A stretch of 64,000 bases of DNA, taken from JACJWR01 sp963752505. Its GTDB lineage: Bacteria; Actinomycetota; Actinomycetes; S36-B12; UBA10799. The first letter of the stretch is position 1. Every line of letters begins with the position of its first letter. Shown here in pieces: positions 25,421 to 34,520 of the stretch. The notes under the pieces were generated by a model. The model did not search any database, was not told the origin of the DNA, and saw only the letters and a list, made by a program, of their open reading frames with translations. A program made the translations under genes and the position numbers. Location: assembly GCA_963752505.1 (NCBI GenBank), contig CAVVYM010000009.1:62001-126000 (forward strand). The letters are read 5' to 3'.

Positions 25421-26158
25421 TCATTGCGCCTGTGACGTGCCCGGACTCGGTGTTGCGGTGGGTGAAGGCTGTGGCGACGCGTCGTTCTCGGCTTGCTGCT
25501 CTTCCTCGGGGGTAGGCGGTCGCACGTAGATACGCCCCGTCAACTGCAGGATGACGTTGCCCCCTTCCTCAGCCGTGATGTCGGCGCTTGTGATGAGGAA
25601 TGCTCGGTCAAGGTTCTCCAACGTATTCAGGTAGGCGATCGCCGCTGCAAAAGGCGCTGGATCCAGACTGATGGAGACGGTGGAGTAGCTCAACTCCGGC
25701 TCCGCAGCCGGGGGTTGGGCCGCTGGAGCAGCACCGTCGGCGGCACCGCCGGACCCTTCCGCCTCAGTCTCGGCCTGCGGCGACGCGACGGCTTCGGGCA
25801 AGGTCAGCGCCGTGGGCGGATCCACCGTGAAATCCACCACCCGCACACCGGCAGTCTGATTGGCCGCATCGATCTGTCGGACGAGGTCGGCGACGTCCGC
25901 ATCGTTGGGCAGCTGCTCGTACAGTCGGGCCAGTTCGGCTTCCAGGGCTGGCAGATCGGCCAACTGTTTCGTCAGAGCTGCCTCCCGCGCACGCAGGGTT
26001 TGGGTCTGCATCTGCGCGGTCTCGGTTTCTTCCTGCAACGTCGACACATTCGACAACTGGGTCGAGATGAGCAAGAACCATCCGAGGAGCAGGATCACGA
26101 GCACCCCGAGGATCGAGATGACAAGCCACGCTTTGGGTTTGGCGAGGAGTTCCTTCAT
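25421..26158 (-). CDS. pilO: type IV pilus inner-membrane assembly protein PilO-like
   Basis: The 245-residue protein has a short cytoplasmic tail (MKELLAKPK), one membrane helix at about residues 10-31, a coiled-coil stretch rich in Glu, Gln and Leu to about residue 90, and a periplasm-type ferredoxin-like domain near the C-terminus (YSTVSISLDPAPFAAAIAYL). This is the PilO plan. The last 30 residues are a Pro/Ser/Gln-rich tail. The ATG at 26158 overlaps the pilN stop as ATGA, so the longer open frame upstream is rejected. In the pilus machine PilO pairs with PilN and links PilM to the pilin pathway. Confidence 0.82.
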   Translation of the reverse strand: MKELLAKPKAWLVISILGVLVILLLGWFLLISTQLSNVSTLQEETETAQMQTQTLRAREAALTKQLADLPALEAELARLYEQLPNDADVADLVRQIDAANQTAGVRVVDFTVDPPTALTLPEAVASPQAETEAEGSGGAADGAAPAAQPPAAEPELSYSTVSISLDPAPFAAAIAYLNTLENLDRAFLITSADITAEEGGNVILQLTGRIYVRPPTPEEEQQAENDASPQPSPTATPSPGTSQAQ

Positions 26159-27063
26159 TGCTGGCCGCCTCCCGTCGTGGCCGCGTCCTCGGCCACGAAC
26201 CGGTTGCTCAACGCGTCCTCTGAGAGGTCGGCCGTGATGGCGAAGGTGTACTCGGGCTGACCGGCGCAGGCGGATCCCGGGGGGCCGAGGTCGGTGAATG
26301 ACTGGCTGCTCAGCCACACGTTCTGGAGGGACTGCACACCATTGAGGGAATCGAGGAGCGTCGCTCCTCCCACGAATTGGCAGATCGAACCGTCCAGCGA
26401 CATGTCCCCCAGATCCACCTCATCTACGGCCGCTGCGGCAAGTGCCTCGGTGGGTTCGACGAGAGACCACGACATAGTTTCGAGCACTGTTCCCGGCGGC
26501 AAGGCGGATGCGGTCTCGGCGGTCAATTGGGAGAAGAGAATCTCGTTGGTGAGTGCAATCTCCAACGACGCGCTGACTTTGGTGACGAGATTGGTGATGC
26601 GCGGCACTTCGGCGAGTGCGGCGACTGCTTGCTCTGCGGACGCCTTCTCGGCGACCGCGGCGTTGCGGGCCGTCGTGGCCGAACTCACCTGCAGGGATGC
26701 CAGGAGGAAGCCCACCACCACGACGGCCAGTGCCGCGATGAGCGCGAGCACGGTGGCGCGGCGGGCACCGGCCAACGCCATGCGTTGGCGGTAGGACAGC
26801 GGTAGGAGGTCGGCCCGCACCGGTTGCGCCGTGGTGATGAGGCCCTTGATCGATTCGGACTCATTCGCGGGCGGTTGTGGGGCGGGTTCGGTCTGCGGCG
26901 GAGCGCCCAGGGCAGGTGGACCCGCGTGACCATTGGGGCTCGTCGCGTTCGGCCCGGGACCAGCGCCCGGTACCGCTTGTGGTTGACCTGGTTCCGAACT
27001 GGGAAGGCCGTAGGGCGGTGGGCCCGCGTTCTCGGCTGAATCAGGCGAGCTGAAGGTGCTCAC
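26155..27063 (-). CDS. pilN: type IV pilus assembly protein PilN-like
   Basis: This 302-residue protein has an unusually long N-terminal segment of about 75 residues rich in Pro, Gly and Ala, then a basic segment (LSYRQRMALAGARRAT) and one membrane helix at about residues 103-125. An alanine-rich coiled coil and a PilN-type domain (ILFSQLTAETASALPPGTVL) follow. PilN contacts PilM through its cytoplasmic tail; the P/G-rich extension places that contact on a longer tether. Start GTG overlaps the pilM stop. Confidence 0.85.
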   Translation of the reverse strand: MSTFSSPDSAENAGPPPYGLPSSEPGQPQAVPGAGPGPNATSPNGHAGPPALGAPPQTEPAPQPPANESESIKGLITTAQPVRADLLPLSYRQRMALAGARRATVLALIAALAVVVVGFLLASLQVSSATTARNAAVAEKASAEQAVAALAEVPRITNLVTKVSASLEIALTNEILFSQLTAETASALPPGTVLETMSWSLVEPTEALAAAAVDEVDLGDMSLDGSICQFVGGATLLDSLNGVQSLQNVWLSSQSFTDLGPPGSACAGQPEYTFAITADLSEDALSNRFVAEDAATTGGGQQ

Positions 27064-28001
27064 AGGGCCGCTCCCATCGCCAGGCCGACCGGAATCGCCA
27101 TGTGGGAGCCAATAGCGCGAATCGCATCATCGGAGGCACCGACGGGGTCACGGGGCAGCGATAGCCAGGCGGCGTCATGAGCCACCGGCAGGTTCGCGCC
27201 GCTGCTGATGGCCACATCCAGACCGCGCAACTGCGACCCAGACCCTTCGAGCAGAATGCGCTGGAGCGGCGTGGCGTTGTCTCCCGATTGGTAGAAACCG
27301 ACGGTGGTGAGGATCTCTTCTACCAACGGTTCAATGGAACCGCCGACCATCACATCGGTACCGAGTGGGAGGTCGCGCACCAGCACGGGACGGGCATTGA
27401 CGTGCACGACTACCTGACTGGTCTGCTGGTCGATGTTCACCACCGCCTCTGCAACAAGGTAGCCCGGTGGGATTGTCGGCACGATGGCGCGGACGAGGGC
27501 GAACGAGGCCACGTCGATCGACTCGACGACGAGGTTGGCTTGCTGCACCGCCTCCACAAACTCGCTCAGGTACTCGGTAGGGGCACCCGTCAGGATGCCC
27601 GTGTAGTTCTGGTTGCCGTCGTCGTCGAGTTCAATTCCAGATATCACAAAATCGAGTTCGGATTCGTTGACATCGAAGGGCACCGAGTCGCTGACGTAGA
27701 GGGGCAGGGCCTCCTTGATCTCCTTGCCGGGCATCACGGGCAAGGTGGCTGGACGCACGACCACGCGCTGGCCGGCCACTCCCAGGATGACGCGCTTGCC
27801 CTTGAGGGGAAAGTTTGCCCACAGCGCAGTAAGTGCTGCGGCTAAGGCGGGAGGATCTGCGACGCCGCCCGCCGTCACCACGCCAGGAAACAGCCCGTTC
27901 TCAGCCAGCGTCACCACGGTTGTGGAGCCCTTGTCGTAGCGAATCTGCGCAGCTCGGACGGTCGCGGCGTTGATTTCGAGTCCGATGGCGGTCTTGGCCA
28001 C
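27060..28001 (-). CDS. pilM: type IV pilus assembly protein PilM (actin-like ATPase)
   Basis: The 313-residue protein starts AKTAIGLEINAATVRAAQI, the first phosphate-binding strand of the FtsA/MreB-like fold. It contains LGVAGQRVVVRPATLPVMPG, the DSVPFDVNESELDFVI region and a late LEGSGSQLRGLDVAI nucleotide-binding loop. PilM lies at the cytoplasmic face and couples the PilN/PilO complex to the motor. A strong AGGAGG ribosome binding site precedes the ATG, so this gene, the first of the M-N-O set, has a leader. Confidence 0.92.
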   Translation of the reverse strand: MAKTAIGLEINAATVRAAQIRYDKGSTTVVTLAENGLFPGVVTAGGVADPPALAAALTALWANFPLKGKRVILGVAGQRVVVRPATLPVMPGKEIKEALPLYVSDSVPFDVNESELDFVISGIELDDDGNQNYTGILTGAPTEYLSEFVEAVQQANLVVESIDVASFALVRAIVPTIPPGYLVAEAVVNIDQQTSQVVVHVNARPVLVRDLPLGTDVMVGGSIEPLVEEILTTVGFYQSGDNATPLQRILLEGSGSQLRGLDVAISSGANLPVAHDAAWLSLPRDPVGASDDAIRAIGSHMAIPVGLAMGAAL

Positions 28002-28161
28002 ATCGACCTCCTAGTCTCGCTTCCGGATATCGTCTCGCGACGGGCGTGACTTGATCGCCACCGGAGCCTCTCCCACGTTATCCGAGGTTGATCACCTTCG
28101 TCCGGCAAGTTGACGTTCCCTGCCTGTGGGCGACGGAGAACCCGTTGCCATGCCTTGGGCC

Positions 28162-28167
28162 TAGGCT
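28162..28167 (+). promoter_or_regulatory. -10 box TAGGCT of pilD (leaderless)
   Basis: TAGGCT is followed by seven bases and the ATG at 28175. Confidence 0.55.
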
Positions 28168-28174
28168 GAGTGCC

Positions 28175-28957
28175 ATGCCGTCGGTCACCCTGGTCAGTGC
28201 TGTGGTGTGCGGTGTACTCGGCCTGTTGATCGGGTCGTTTCTCAACGTCGTGATTTGGCGGGTACCACGCGGTGAGAGCATCGCTTCCCCGCCCTCGGCC
28301 TGCCCGTCATGCGGTCATCGGGTGCGGACCTACGACAACATCCCGGTGCTGAGCTGGCTACTGCTGCGGGGGCGCTGCCGGGACTGCGGTTCGGCCATCT
28401 CGGCCCGCTATCCGTTCGTCGAGTTGTTGACGTCACTGTTGTTCGTGCTGATGTCCCTCCTCGTACCGCTTGCGGTGCTGCCGGCCTATCTGTGGCTGGC
28501 CGCTGCGGGAGTCGCCTTGGGCGCCATCGACTTGGATACCAAGCGGTTGCCCAATGCGCTCACCTATCCGACTGCCGTTGTGGTGGGTTTCTGGCTAGTG
28601 ATTGCTTCGATCCTCGAAGGTGATCCGGAGTCGGCACTGCGTACGTTCGTGGGCGGTTTGGCGTTGGGGGCTTTCTACCTACTGCTGCACCTGGTGTATC
28701 CCCGTGGGATGGGCATGGGTGACGCGAAATTGGCGGTCTCGCTGGGATTCGCGCTCGCTTGGGTGTCATGGGCCAGTTTGCTGGTCGGCGCATTCTTGGC
28801 GTTTGCGTTAGGTGCGGTGGTGGGCATCGGCCTCATGCTGATCGGCAAAGCTGGTCGGCGCAGCGCGTTGCCCTTCGGTCCGTTCATGCTGATCGGAGCC
28901 CTGGTTGGGTTGGTGTTCGGCGATGCTGTGGGCAACTGGTACGCGGGTCTGCTCTAG
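28175..28957 (+). CDS. pilD: type IV prepilin peptidase / leader peptidase
   Basis: This 260-residue polytopic aspartic protease cleaves prepilin leaders and N-methylates the new N-terminus. It has the N-terminal GSFLNVVIWRVPRGES, the cytoplasmic zinc domain CPSCGHRVRTYDNIP...CRDCG, and the two catalytic aspartates in GAIDLDTKRLPN and GMGMGDAKL. The ATG at 28175 is chosen because the membrane helix begins directly after it and a TAGGCT box lies seven bases upstream. It is encoded opposite to the other pilus genes, between pilM and the minor pilin genes. Confidence 0.94.
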   Translation: MPSVTLVSAVVCGVLGLLIGSFLNVVIWRVPRGESIASPPSACPSCGHRVRTYDNIPVLSWLLLRGRCRDCGSAISARYPFVELLTSLLFVLMSLLVPLAVLPAYLWLAAAGVALGAIDLDTKRLPNALTYPTAVVVGFWLVIASILEGDPESALRTFVGGLALGAFYLLLHLVYPRGMGMGDAKLAVSLGFALAWVSWASLLVGAFLAFALGAVVGIGLMLIGKAGRRSALPFGPFMLIGALVGLVFGDAVGNWYAGLL

Positions 28958-29033
28958 CCGTACGACCTCACTCGGTTGGCAGCGGGGCGACGGCTCGTGG
29001 AGCTGCGGCTGGCAGTCGGGCTTTTCGGTGGAT

Positions 29034-29051
29034 TCGGGAGGGATTTCCCGA
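29034..29051. terminator. hairpin TCGGGA-GGGATT-TCCCGA between convergent genes
   Basis: A perfect six-base stem lies in the 142-base gap between pilD and the PilX-like gene, which converge. No T-tract follows. Confidence 0.35.
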
Positions 29052-29099
29052 CGGGGACCCGCAGTCAGCAACCCTGGCCGACGGAAGTGGGCAGTTCGT

Positions 29100-30551
29100 C
29101 TACCCGACCATCTCCAGCCATCCTGTCGTCCGAATCAACGTTGAGAGCGGCACCTCGGATGAGGAGTCGTAGCGCAACTCGACGCCCTGGATCACGTTGG
29201 TGGGCGAAGTAGGGCAGTTGCCGGAGGTCACCATGGATCCGCGCACCGTGCTCGAGCTGGTGTTCCAGTCGATGTAGTCGCCGGCGGCAATCACCCCGGT
29301 GCCCACGTCCGAATTCGCCTCCCCGATCACTGCCGTGTCTGCAACGAAAAGCACGCCAGGCAGGAAATTCGTGATGTAGCCGTGTTTCCAGTTGAGTGTG
29401 CCCCCGGACTTCTCGCAACTGGCCGAATAGCCAGGGCGCCCGTCGGGCTTGGCCTCAACGATGACGCTCATGGTGACCTCGTTCTTGTTGCCCTTGCCCT
29501 TCTCCAAGCTGACGTTCGTCTGGTAGGCGTAATAGGCCCCGGGGTAGTCGGTTCCGTCCACAGGGGTGAACACCCAGGTGGCATCGACGCTGTTGGCGTC
29601 CTCGAGCACCCAGCCGCGGTAGTCGCCTTCTGGGGAGAGCACCTCGCCAGTGCATGGGCTGGGTGCGGCGGCGTCGGTGAGATCCGGTGCGCGAACGCTT
29701 CCGTCGGGGCACAGGTCGAACCATCCGGCCGCGGCCTCCGAGGCCAGTGCGCGGTAGAGGGAGCGTGCGTTGACCCGCGGGATGGCCTGCGGGGGCGCCG
29801 CCGATTCACACGTGCCGGTGATCTTCTGGTCGGGACAGGTGCCGGCACGGTCGTTGGTGCCGGAGGCTGTGACGTTCCCGTTGACCTTGAGCGAGTTGTT
29901 CCCCGCAGTCAGGTCGCTGTTGGAGTGGACGTCGGCCGTGGTTGCGTCACTATCAGCGGTGAGGTCGACTTCCACGCTGCCGGAGAACACCAGATCTGCC
30001 TCGGTGAGGATGGCCTGATTCGGCTTGTAGGGGCTGAAGAGATACTCCACGCGAATGGCCCGCGAGGCCGCGATGGCAGAGTCCCGCGACGGCGTCCAAC
30101 CGATGGAGTACACCACGGGGATGGGAGTCCCGTCGCTGGCGCTTGCACGGAAGGCAACGTACTGGCCGGCTCCCGCTGCCTGTAGGCATCCGGCCGGCAT
30201 GGACTCAACTGCGGATTCAAGCCAGGCCATTTCGACTGCCGGTTCCGGCAGTGAGGCACCCGACCAGGTCCAGGACGCGGTGCAGTCATTGTTTGCTGCG
30301 GTGTAGGCCGACCCGTTGTCGTAGGCGGTCTGGATGTCACCAAGGACTTCGTCCACCCCGGTTTCGGCGGCAGCAAGCGCCCCCTCGAACTCCACATGAT
30401 TCCGCGCGGAGGACAGACTGTTGATCGCCACCGTGACCGATAGCGCCACCACAATGGCGACGGCACTCGAGAGCCCCATGACGGTGATCAGACCCATGCC
30501 GTCGTCTTGGTCGAGCTTCTTCGGACGTCGCATCACTCCAACCTCCCTCAC
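29100..30551 (-). CDS. PilX-like pilus-associated protein
   Basis: The 483-residue protein has a PilX-type N-terminus: a basic start, GMGLITVMGLSSAVAIVVALSVTVA as a single hydrophobic helix, then LAAAETGVDEVLGDIQ, in which the AAETG segment is typical of PilX/GspK-like minor pilins. A long Thr/Asp/Gly-rich exported region follows, with several cysteines that could form disulfides. The start GTG overlaps the upstream minor pilin stop; an internal ATG at codon 7 is possible. PilX-like proteins prime pilus assembly or sit at the tip. Confidence 0.75.
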   Translation of the reverse strand: MREVGVMRRPKKLDQDDGMGLITVMGLSSAVAIVVALSVTVAINSLSSARNHVEFEGALAAAETGVDEVLGDIQTAYDNGSAYTAANNDCTASWTWSGASLPEPAVEMAWLESAVESMPAGCLQAAGAGQYVAFRASASDGTPIPVVYSIGWTPSRDSAIAASRAIRVEYLFSPYKPNQAILTEADLVFSGSVEVDLTADSDATTADVHSNSDLTAGNNSLKVNGNVTASGTNDRAGTCPDQKITGTCESAAPPQAIPRVNARSLYRALASEAAAGWFDLCPDGSVRAPDLTDAAAPSPCTGEVLSPEGDYRGWVLEDANSVDATWVFTPVDGTDYPGAYYAYQTNVSLEKGKGNKNEVTMSVIVEAKPDGRPGYSASCEKSGGTLNWKHGYITNFLPGVLFVADTAVIGEANSDVGTGVIAAGDYIDWNTSSSTVRGSMVTSGNCPTSPTNVIQGVELRYDSSSEVPLSTLIRTTGWLEMVG

Positions 30552-31162
30552 TCCACGTTACGCAGACGGGAAGAGAACGACACGGTGCGCTCGTCGACGC
30601 CACCGGTGGGGTTGAAGTCATAACTCGTCGTGGTCGTCACAAGCCTGGTGTCTTCTGCATCGGCTGCGCTGAGCCCACCTCCCGCCGCACTGGCAGGGAG
30701 GGAGCCCGTGCAGTCGCCGAGTGTTGGGTCGGCCGACTGCGTCCAGTAGCAGAAGGCGATGTCGCTGACGACGGTGCGCGCCTGCACTACCGGGTCGCCG
30801 CCTTCGGTGGATCGAATGACGTTGTACTGCACGCCGTCCTCGGTCTCGTTGACCAGTTGCCAGGTGATGATCTCGTCAGGCGTTTGCAGGTAGTCGGAGT
30901 TCTTGTCCACCCACAGAACCAGTTGGGATTCGGTAGCCCCGGGGTAGAGCGAGCGAGCCGATCGCACGTCGCGACCCAGGCGTTCCACGACGGTCTTGAC
31001 ATCTGCGAGTCCGAAACTCTCGTCCACGGTCTGGCGGTGGAGCTCGTGGTTGTTGCGCACACCAATCACCATGATCAGTCCCAGCACCGACAGCAGGGTG
31101 ATCGTCACCATGAGTTCGATCAGGGTGAGTCCGGCCTCCTCGTCGTGCCGTGGGCCGTTCAT
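30548..31162 (-). CDS. prepilin-type minor pilin (PilW/GspJ-like)
   Basis: The 204-residue protein has a ten-residue leader and a class III signal EEAG/LTLIELMVTI, with Glu at +5 of the mature form, then a 20-residue hydrophobic helix. The rest is a globular domain of about 165 residues. Size and position between a PilV-like and a PilX-like gene match minor pilins of the PilW class. It should be processed by the pilD product. It overlaps both neighbours by four bases. Confidence 0.8.
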   Translation of the reverse strand: MNGPRHDEEAGLTLIELMVTITLLSVLGLIMVIGVRNNHELHRQTVDESFGLADVKTVVERLGRDVRSARSLYPGATESQLVLWVDKNSDYLQTPDEIITWQLVNETEDGVQYNVIRSTEGGDPVVQARTVVSDIAFCYWTQSADPTLGDCTGSLPASAAGGGLSAADAEDTRLVTTTTSYDFNPTGGVDERTVSFSSRLRNVE

Positions 31163-32820
31163 GGCTTGATCCCGACGAACAGCGTGCTCGGTGCCTCAGG
31201 TGAGTCGTAGTTGAGTCGGGTGGTCGAGCCAGTGGGGACAGCAATGCGCAGCGAGAGGTAGGTGGGTACGGCACTGGATCCGCTCTTGGAACGTAGCGAG
31301 AACGCCGGTTGGAAGTTCAGAGTAGCTTCGGCGGTGCTCCAGTTTCCCGTGCAACTGACGTTGACCGTGGTGGCGTCCCGCGACGTCCACTGCCCCGATG
31401 ACTCGGTCTGGTTGTAGTCCCCCAAGGCAACTTCGAAGGTGTTTGTGCCAGAGGTGCACTTGTAGTCGAAGCGCACCACCGCGTCGCCGCGCACGTCGGT
31501 GATCACGGGGGCGAGCCACCGCCATTCCGCCACAGCGGGCCCGCCATCGTCGTCAGTGTCACCGCCCACGCTGATGCTGCGGCCGATCTCACTGCTCTCC
31601 TCGGTGGAGTAGGCGAACGAGTCAGTTTGGACGCCGCAGTCGTCACGCTGCATCGGATTGTGGTCGACCGTCTCGGTGTCGCCAGCCGGATCGTTCTGCA
31701 GCACGAAACGGTGCACGGTGTAGCCATTGGGTGGCGTGATCGCAGGTGCCGGGGTGGAGCACACTTGGGTGGTCGAGGGTGTGGGTGTCGGCGTCGGAGT
31801 TGCGGTGTCGCTGATCGTGGGAGTGGGGGTCGGCGGTGCCACCACCCCATCCTGAACCGATACCAGGATCGGATCAGTGGCGAAGATTGCGGTCTCGGCG
31901 GACGGCTGTTTCGTGGATTGTCCCTGCACCACGATCGAGTAGTCCTCGACGTTGGCGGCGTCGCTGGTCTGCAGTGTGGCGATGTAGCACGTGATGCTGT
32001 CGGGGAACACCTCTGGCGTGCGGTACACGCCCGATGTCGCCTGCAGGGCAGTCGGCGGATTCTCCTCATCAAATCCGCCGGAGCAGGTCTCGTCAGGATA
32101 GATCACCCAGTTGGGCTGGAACACGTCGTCGGCCAGCACACGCAGTTCGAACGCGTCGCGAGCACCGAGGTTCTTCACTATCACGGGCACCTGAAGCATT
32201 CCGCCAGGGTTGACAACGGTGACGCCACCCCCCGCCTCCGCAACGGTGAACTTCGGCAACGGCAGACCGCGACGAGTATTCGCGAACATGGTGCTGACTT
32301 CGCGGCTGTAAGGCGTACCACCGATGCTCCACTCCGCTATCGCCGTGACGCGCCGGGTGTTCTCGCCCGGCGGTTGGGTGACGTAGCGCCGCAGGGTGAA
32401 GGCGACGTTGTTGGCGTTGGCGGTGACGGTGCTGATGTGGGGGTCAACGGCACCGGTTGAGGCCAGCACCACTGGTTCAAGCCCAATGCCGTTGGGCACC
32501 GTCCAGCACGCGTCCGCTTCCGCCGGGCAGGCGCCGTTTTCGGCCGGAGTCACGATGGAAGAGTCGGCGGCTACTGCCGCCGGCGTGAGTGCTACCGCTC
32601 CGTAGTCCAGGGACCGAAGATCCTCGAGCGTCTTGACCAGCAAGTCGCCGGCCTGTTGATCGACCCGCGCGGTGATCGAGGCTCGGGCGGCACTGATAGT
32701 GGCCCCCAACAGGGCTGTGAGCACGATCGCGGCAATGCCCATGGCCGCGATGACCTCGACCAAGGTGAACCCAGCATCGGATTCCTCCTTGGCCTGTCGT
32801 CGCGGCCGGAGGTTGCCCAT
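31159..32820 (-). CDS. large prepilin-like protein with Pro/Thr linker and C-terminal exported domain (PilV-like)
   Basis: The N-terminus carries a clear prepilin signal, SDAG/FTLVEVIAAMGIAAIVL. At 553 residues it is far longer than ordinary minor pilins. A first globular part of about 280 residues is followed by a Pro/Thr/Ser linker at about residues 325-360 (runs such as TPTPTPTPST). A C-terminal domain of about 190 residues follows, rich in Thr, Ser, Asp and beta-type alternation with several cysteines. This layout suggests a pilus tip adhesin or binding module on a stalk. I do not recognise the C-terminal domain. Confidence 0.75.
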   Translation of the reverse strand: MGNLRPRRQAKEESDAGFTLVEVIAAMGIAAIVLTALLGATISAARASITARVDQQAGDLLVKTLEDLRSLDYGAVALTPAAVAADSSIVTPAENGACPAEADACWTVPNGIGLEPVVLASTGAVDPHISTVTANANNVAFTLRRYVTQPPGENTRRVTAIAEWSIGGTPYSREVSTMFANTRRGLPLPKFTVAEAGGGVTVVNPGGMLQVPVIVKNLGARDAFELRVLADDVFQPNWVIYPDETCSGGFDEENPPTALQATSGVYRTPEVFPDSITCYIATLQTSDAANVEDYSIVVQGQSTKQPSAETAIFATDPILVSVQDGVVAPPTPTPTISDTATPTPTPTPSTTQVCSTPAPAITPPNGYTVHRFVLQNDPAGDTETVDHNPMQRDDCGVQTDSFAYSTEESSEIGRSISVGGDTDDDGGPAVAEWRWLAPVITDVRGDAVVRFDYKCTSGTNTFEVALGDYNQTESSGQWTSRDATTVNVSCTGNWSTAEATLNFQPAFSLRSKSGSSAVPTYLSLRIAVPTGSTTRLNYDSPEAPSTLFVGIKP

Positions 32821-33045
32821 AGTGTTCCGATCGGCAGATCTGGGGGGTCGGCTTGGAGGGTGATGTGCGAGTCAGCTTAAGTCAGCGACGGCCAGATGTG
32901 AGGTGACCCGGGCGACCACGAAGTCGCGTCCCCGCCGACAGGTGACCCCATCACCGCGATTGACCCGCGGGGCATCGCACGGCACCTTCAGTCATCAGGC
33001 AGTCGCCCTCCGTCAGGCCGCCCGCAGAGGAATCGTAGATGAAGA

Positions 33046-33417
33046 TTAAGCGTCGTCGTCGACCCGTGCGTCGGCCTCCATGCAGAACGAGTTGCGGTCC
33101 GGCGCGTCTGCACGCAGCCGGGTACCACGTACTGACACCGTGACTTGTCGTGAAGCCGATCGGCGATCTGCCAACTCGGCCGCCGTACCGTATCGCCTGC
33201 TCGGGGGTAGAAGGACTCCTCTTCTGCGGCTTGCGCGTTCCTCAGGTCCGACCTGCATCGCTGCGTTCCAGGCCTTCTTCCGCTGGTTGAGGAACACCGG
33301 TATGGCGATGGCCGCCAGGAGGCCGATGATAATGATCACGACGAGCAGCTCAATGAGAGTGAAGCCCTCGTCCCCTTCGGAGCGCTTGTCGCGGTGCTTC
33401 TTGATCGCGGAGAACAT
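33046..33417 (-). pseudogene. pilA: major type IV pilin PilA-like, two apparent indels
   Basis: The N-terminus is a textbook pilin: a basic leader, then DEG/FTLIELLVVIIIIGLLAAI and FLNQRKKAWNAAMQ. The next stretch as read is not pilin-like, but the +1 frame gives SDLRNAQAAEEESFY, the usual pilin continuation. The original frame resumes at RYGTAAELAD and ends FCMEADARV. This fits one extra base at 33252-33253 and one missing base in the G run at 33204-33208 (plus strand). The two changes cancel, so the frame stays open. The ATG at 33417, behind GAAGGAAGG, is preferred over a GTG three codons earlier. It could be read error or real. Confidence 0.8.
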
Positions 33418-33842
33418 GGCCCGCACCTTCCTTCTCTGTTGGCCGGGGCCACTGCCCCGTCTAGTACGACGTTACTCCGCGGCTATCGGCGCCCGATAGG
33501 TCCAACATGAGGGTCAGGACAGTGAATCTCCTCAAGATCGTCCAACCCTTGACCTGGCCTGGGACCTTGTGCCTACGGTCCCCTGTCGAAGGTCCCGGAC
33601 AGGCGCATCGGGGTGCGCCGAAAACGCAACTTCCTCGCACATATGGGCCACGGACAAGGCCACAGGCAAGCCGCACGAACTGGTCGCCGGTTCGCGCCGC
33701 GACCGACCTTGCGCGCAGCGCTCGCCCGCCAGGCGCCACCAGCCAGTCGCACCGATTTCGGCCCATGAATCAACGCCAGGACAACCGAGTCGGATCACAG
33801 CCCACGCGGCCGATTTCGCCCCATCCCCACTCGGAGACGCAC
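33418..33842. other. gene-free stretch upstream of pilA
   Basis: These 425 bases carry no convincing gene on either strand. The open frames present have no recognisable domain and run antisense to each other. They hold the pilA leader with its ribosome binding site. I looked for a cyclic-di-GMP riboswitch core and did not find one. The region ends at the left edge of the duplicated reductase fragment. Confidence 0.5.
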
Positions 33843-34247
33843 AGCGCCGCCGACTACAGCGCGGCAGCGACTTCGGTGCCCTGCTTGATGGCGCGCTTGG
33901 CGTCGAGCTCGGCCGCCACATCGGCACCGCCGATGAGATGGGGAGTCATACCAGCGGCCAAGAGTTCGTCGTAGAGACCCCGGCGCGGCTCCTGGCCGGT
34001 GCACAACACCACGGTGTCGACCTCCAGCGTTTGCGGGATCCCGTCAATCTCGACGTGCACCCCATCGTCATCAATACCGGTGTAGGTAACGCCGGGAATC
34101 ATCGTCACTCCCCGACGCGACAACTCCGCCCGATGAATCCAGCCAGTGGTCTTGCCCAGACCGCCGCCGACCTTCGAGGTCTTGCGCTGCAGCAGGAAGA
34201 CCTCACGCGGAGACTCCTCAGGCTGCGCAGGCACCACGCCGCCGGGC
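33843..34247 (-). pseudogene. duplicated 3' fragment of the FadH-type reductase gene
   Basis: These 405 bases match 34709-35113 with only eight base differences and no indels (offset 866). The fragment encodes the last about 130 residues of the reductase, through to the same stop. All eight differences are synonymous, so the encoded residues are identical. There is no start codon of its own and the first about 545 codons are absent. It lies directly upstream of pilA and is followed by short tandem repeats. It is a non-functional remnant unless translated from an upstream start in the repeat region, which is unlikely. Confidence 0.9.
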
Positions 34248-34249
34248 GC

Positions 34250-34297
34250 GCAGTCCCGCTCAGCGGCGGGCCCGCACTCCTGCTCGGCGGCGGGCCC
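34250..34297. repeat. 24-bp tandem repeat, two units
   Basis: Two 24-base units (34250-34273 and 34274-34297) share 20 positions and both end GGCGGCGGGCCC. They abut the end of the duplicated reductase fragment, at what is probably the recombination junction. Confidence 0.6.
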
Positions 34298-34520
34298 CAC
34301 CCCTACTCGGTCCGACCGCTAGTTCGTCAAATGCCCGGGCACACTCGGTTGATCCGGATACGACCTCGGGTTGCTCACCGATCCCGGATCCTCAGTGGGA
34401 TTCCAGGTGTCAACTCGCACTCAGTCTGTTCGTCACCCTTGCCATCGCCCCTCGCGAGTCGGGTCTTCGTGGGCGAACGCGCCTCGCAGTCGGGTTTCGG
34501 AGCCCGATTCGGCCGATTTT
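34298..34520. other. gene-free spacer between repeats
   Basis: No gene, RNA or clear signal is visible. Together with the flanking repeats it makes up the 461-base interval separating the truncated and full copies of the reductase end. Confidence 0.5.

Noticed and set aside
33418..33842. Cyclic-di-GMP riboswitch upstream of pilA
   Set aside because: I looked for the conserved core sequences of the class I aptamer on the minus strand and could not place them.
33843..34297. A 148-residue coding gene reading through the duplicated fragment
   Set aside because: The first 15 codons come from the tandem repeats, there is no start signal, and the rest is only the tail of the FadH-type reductase.
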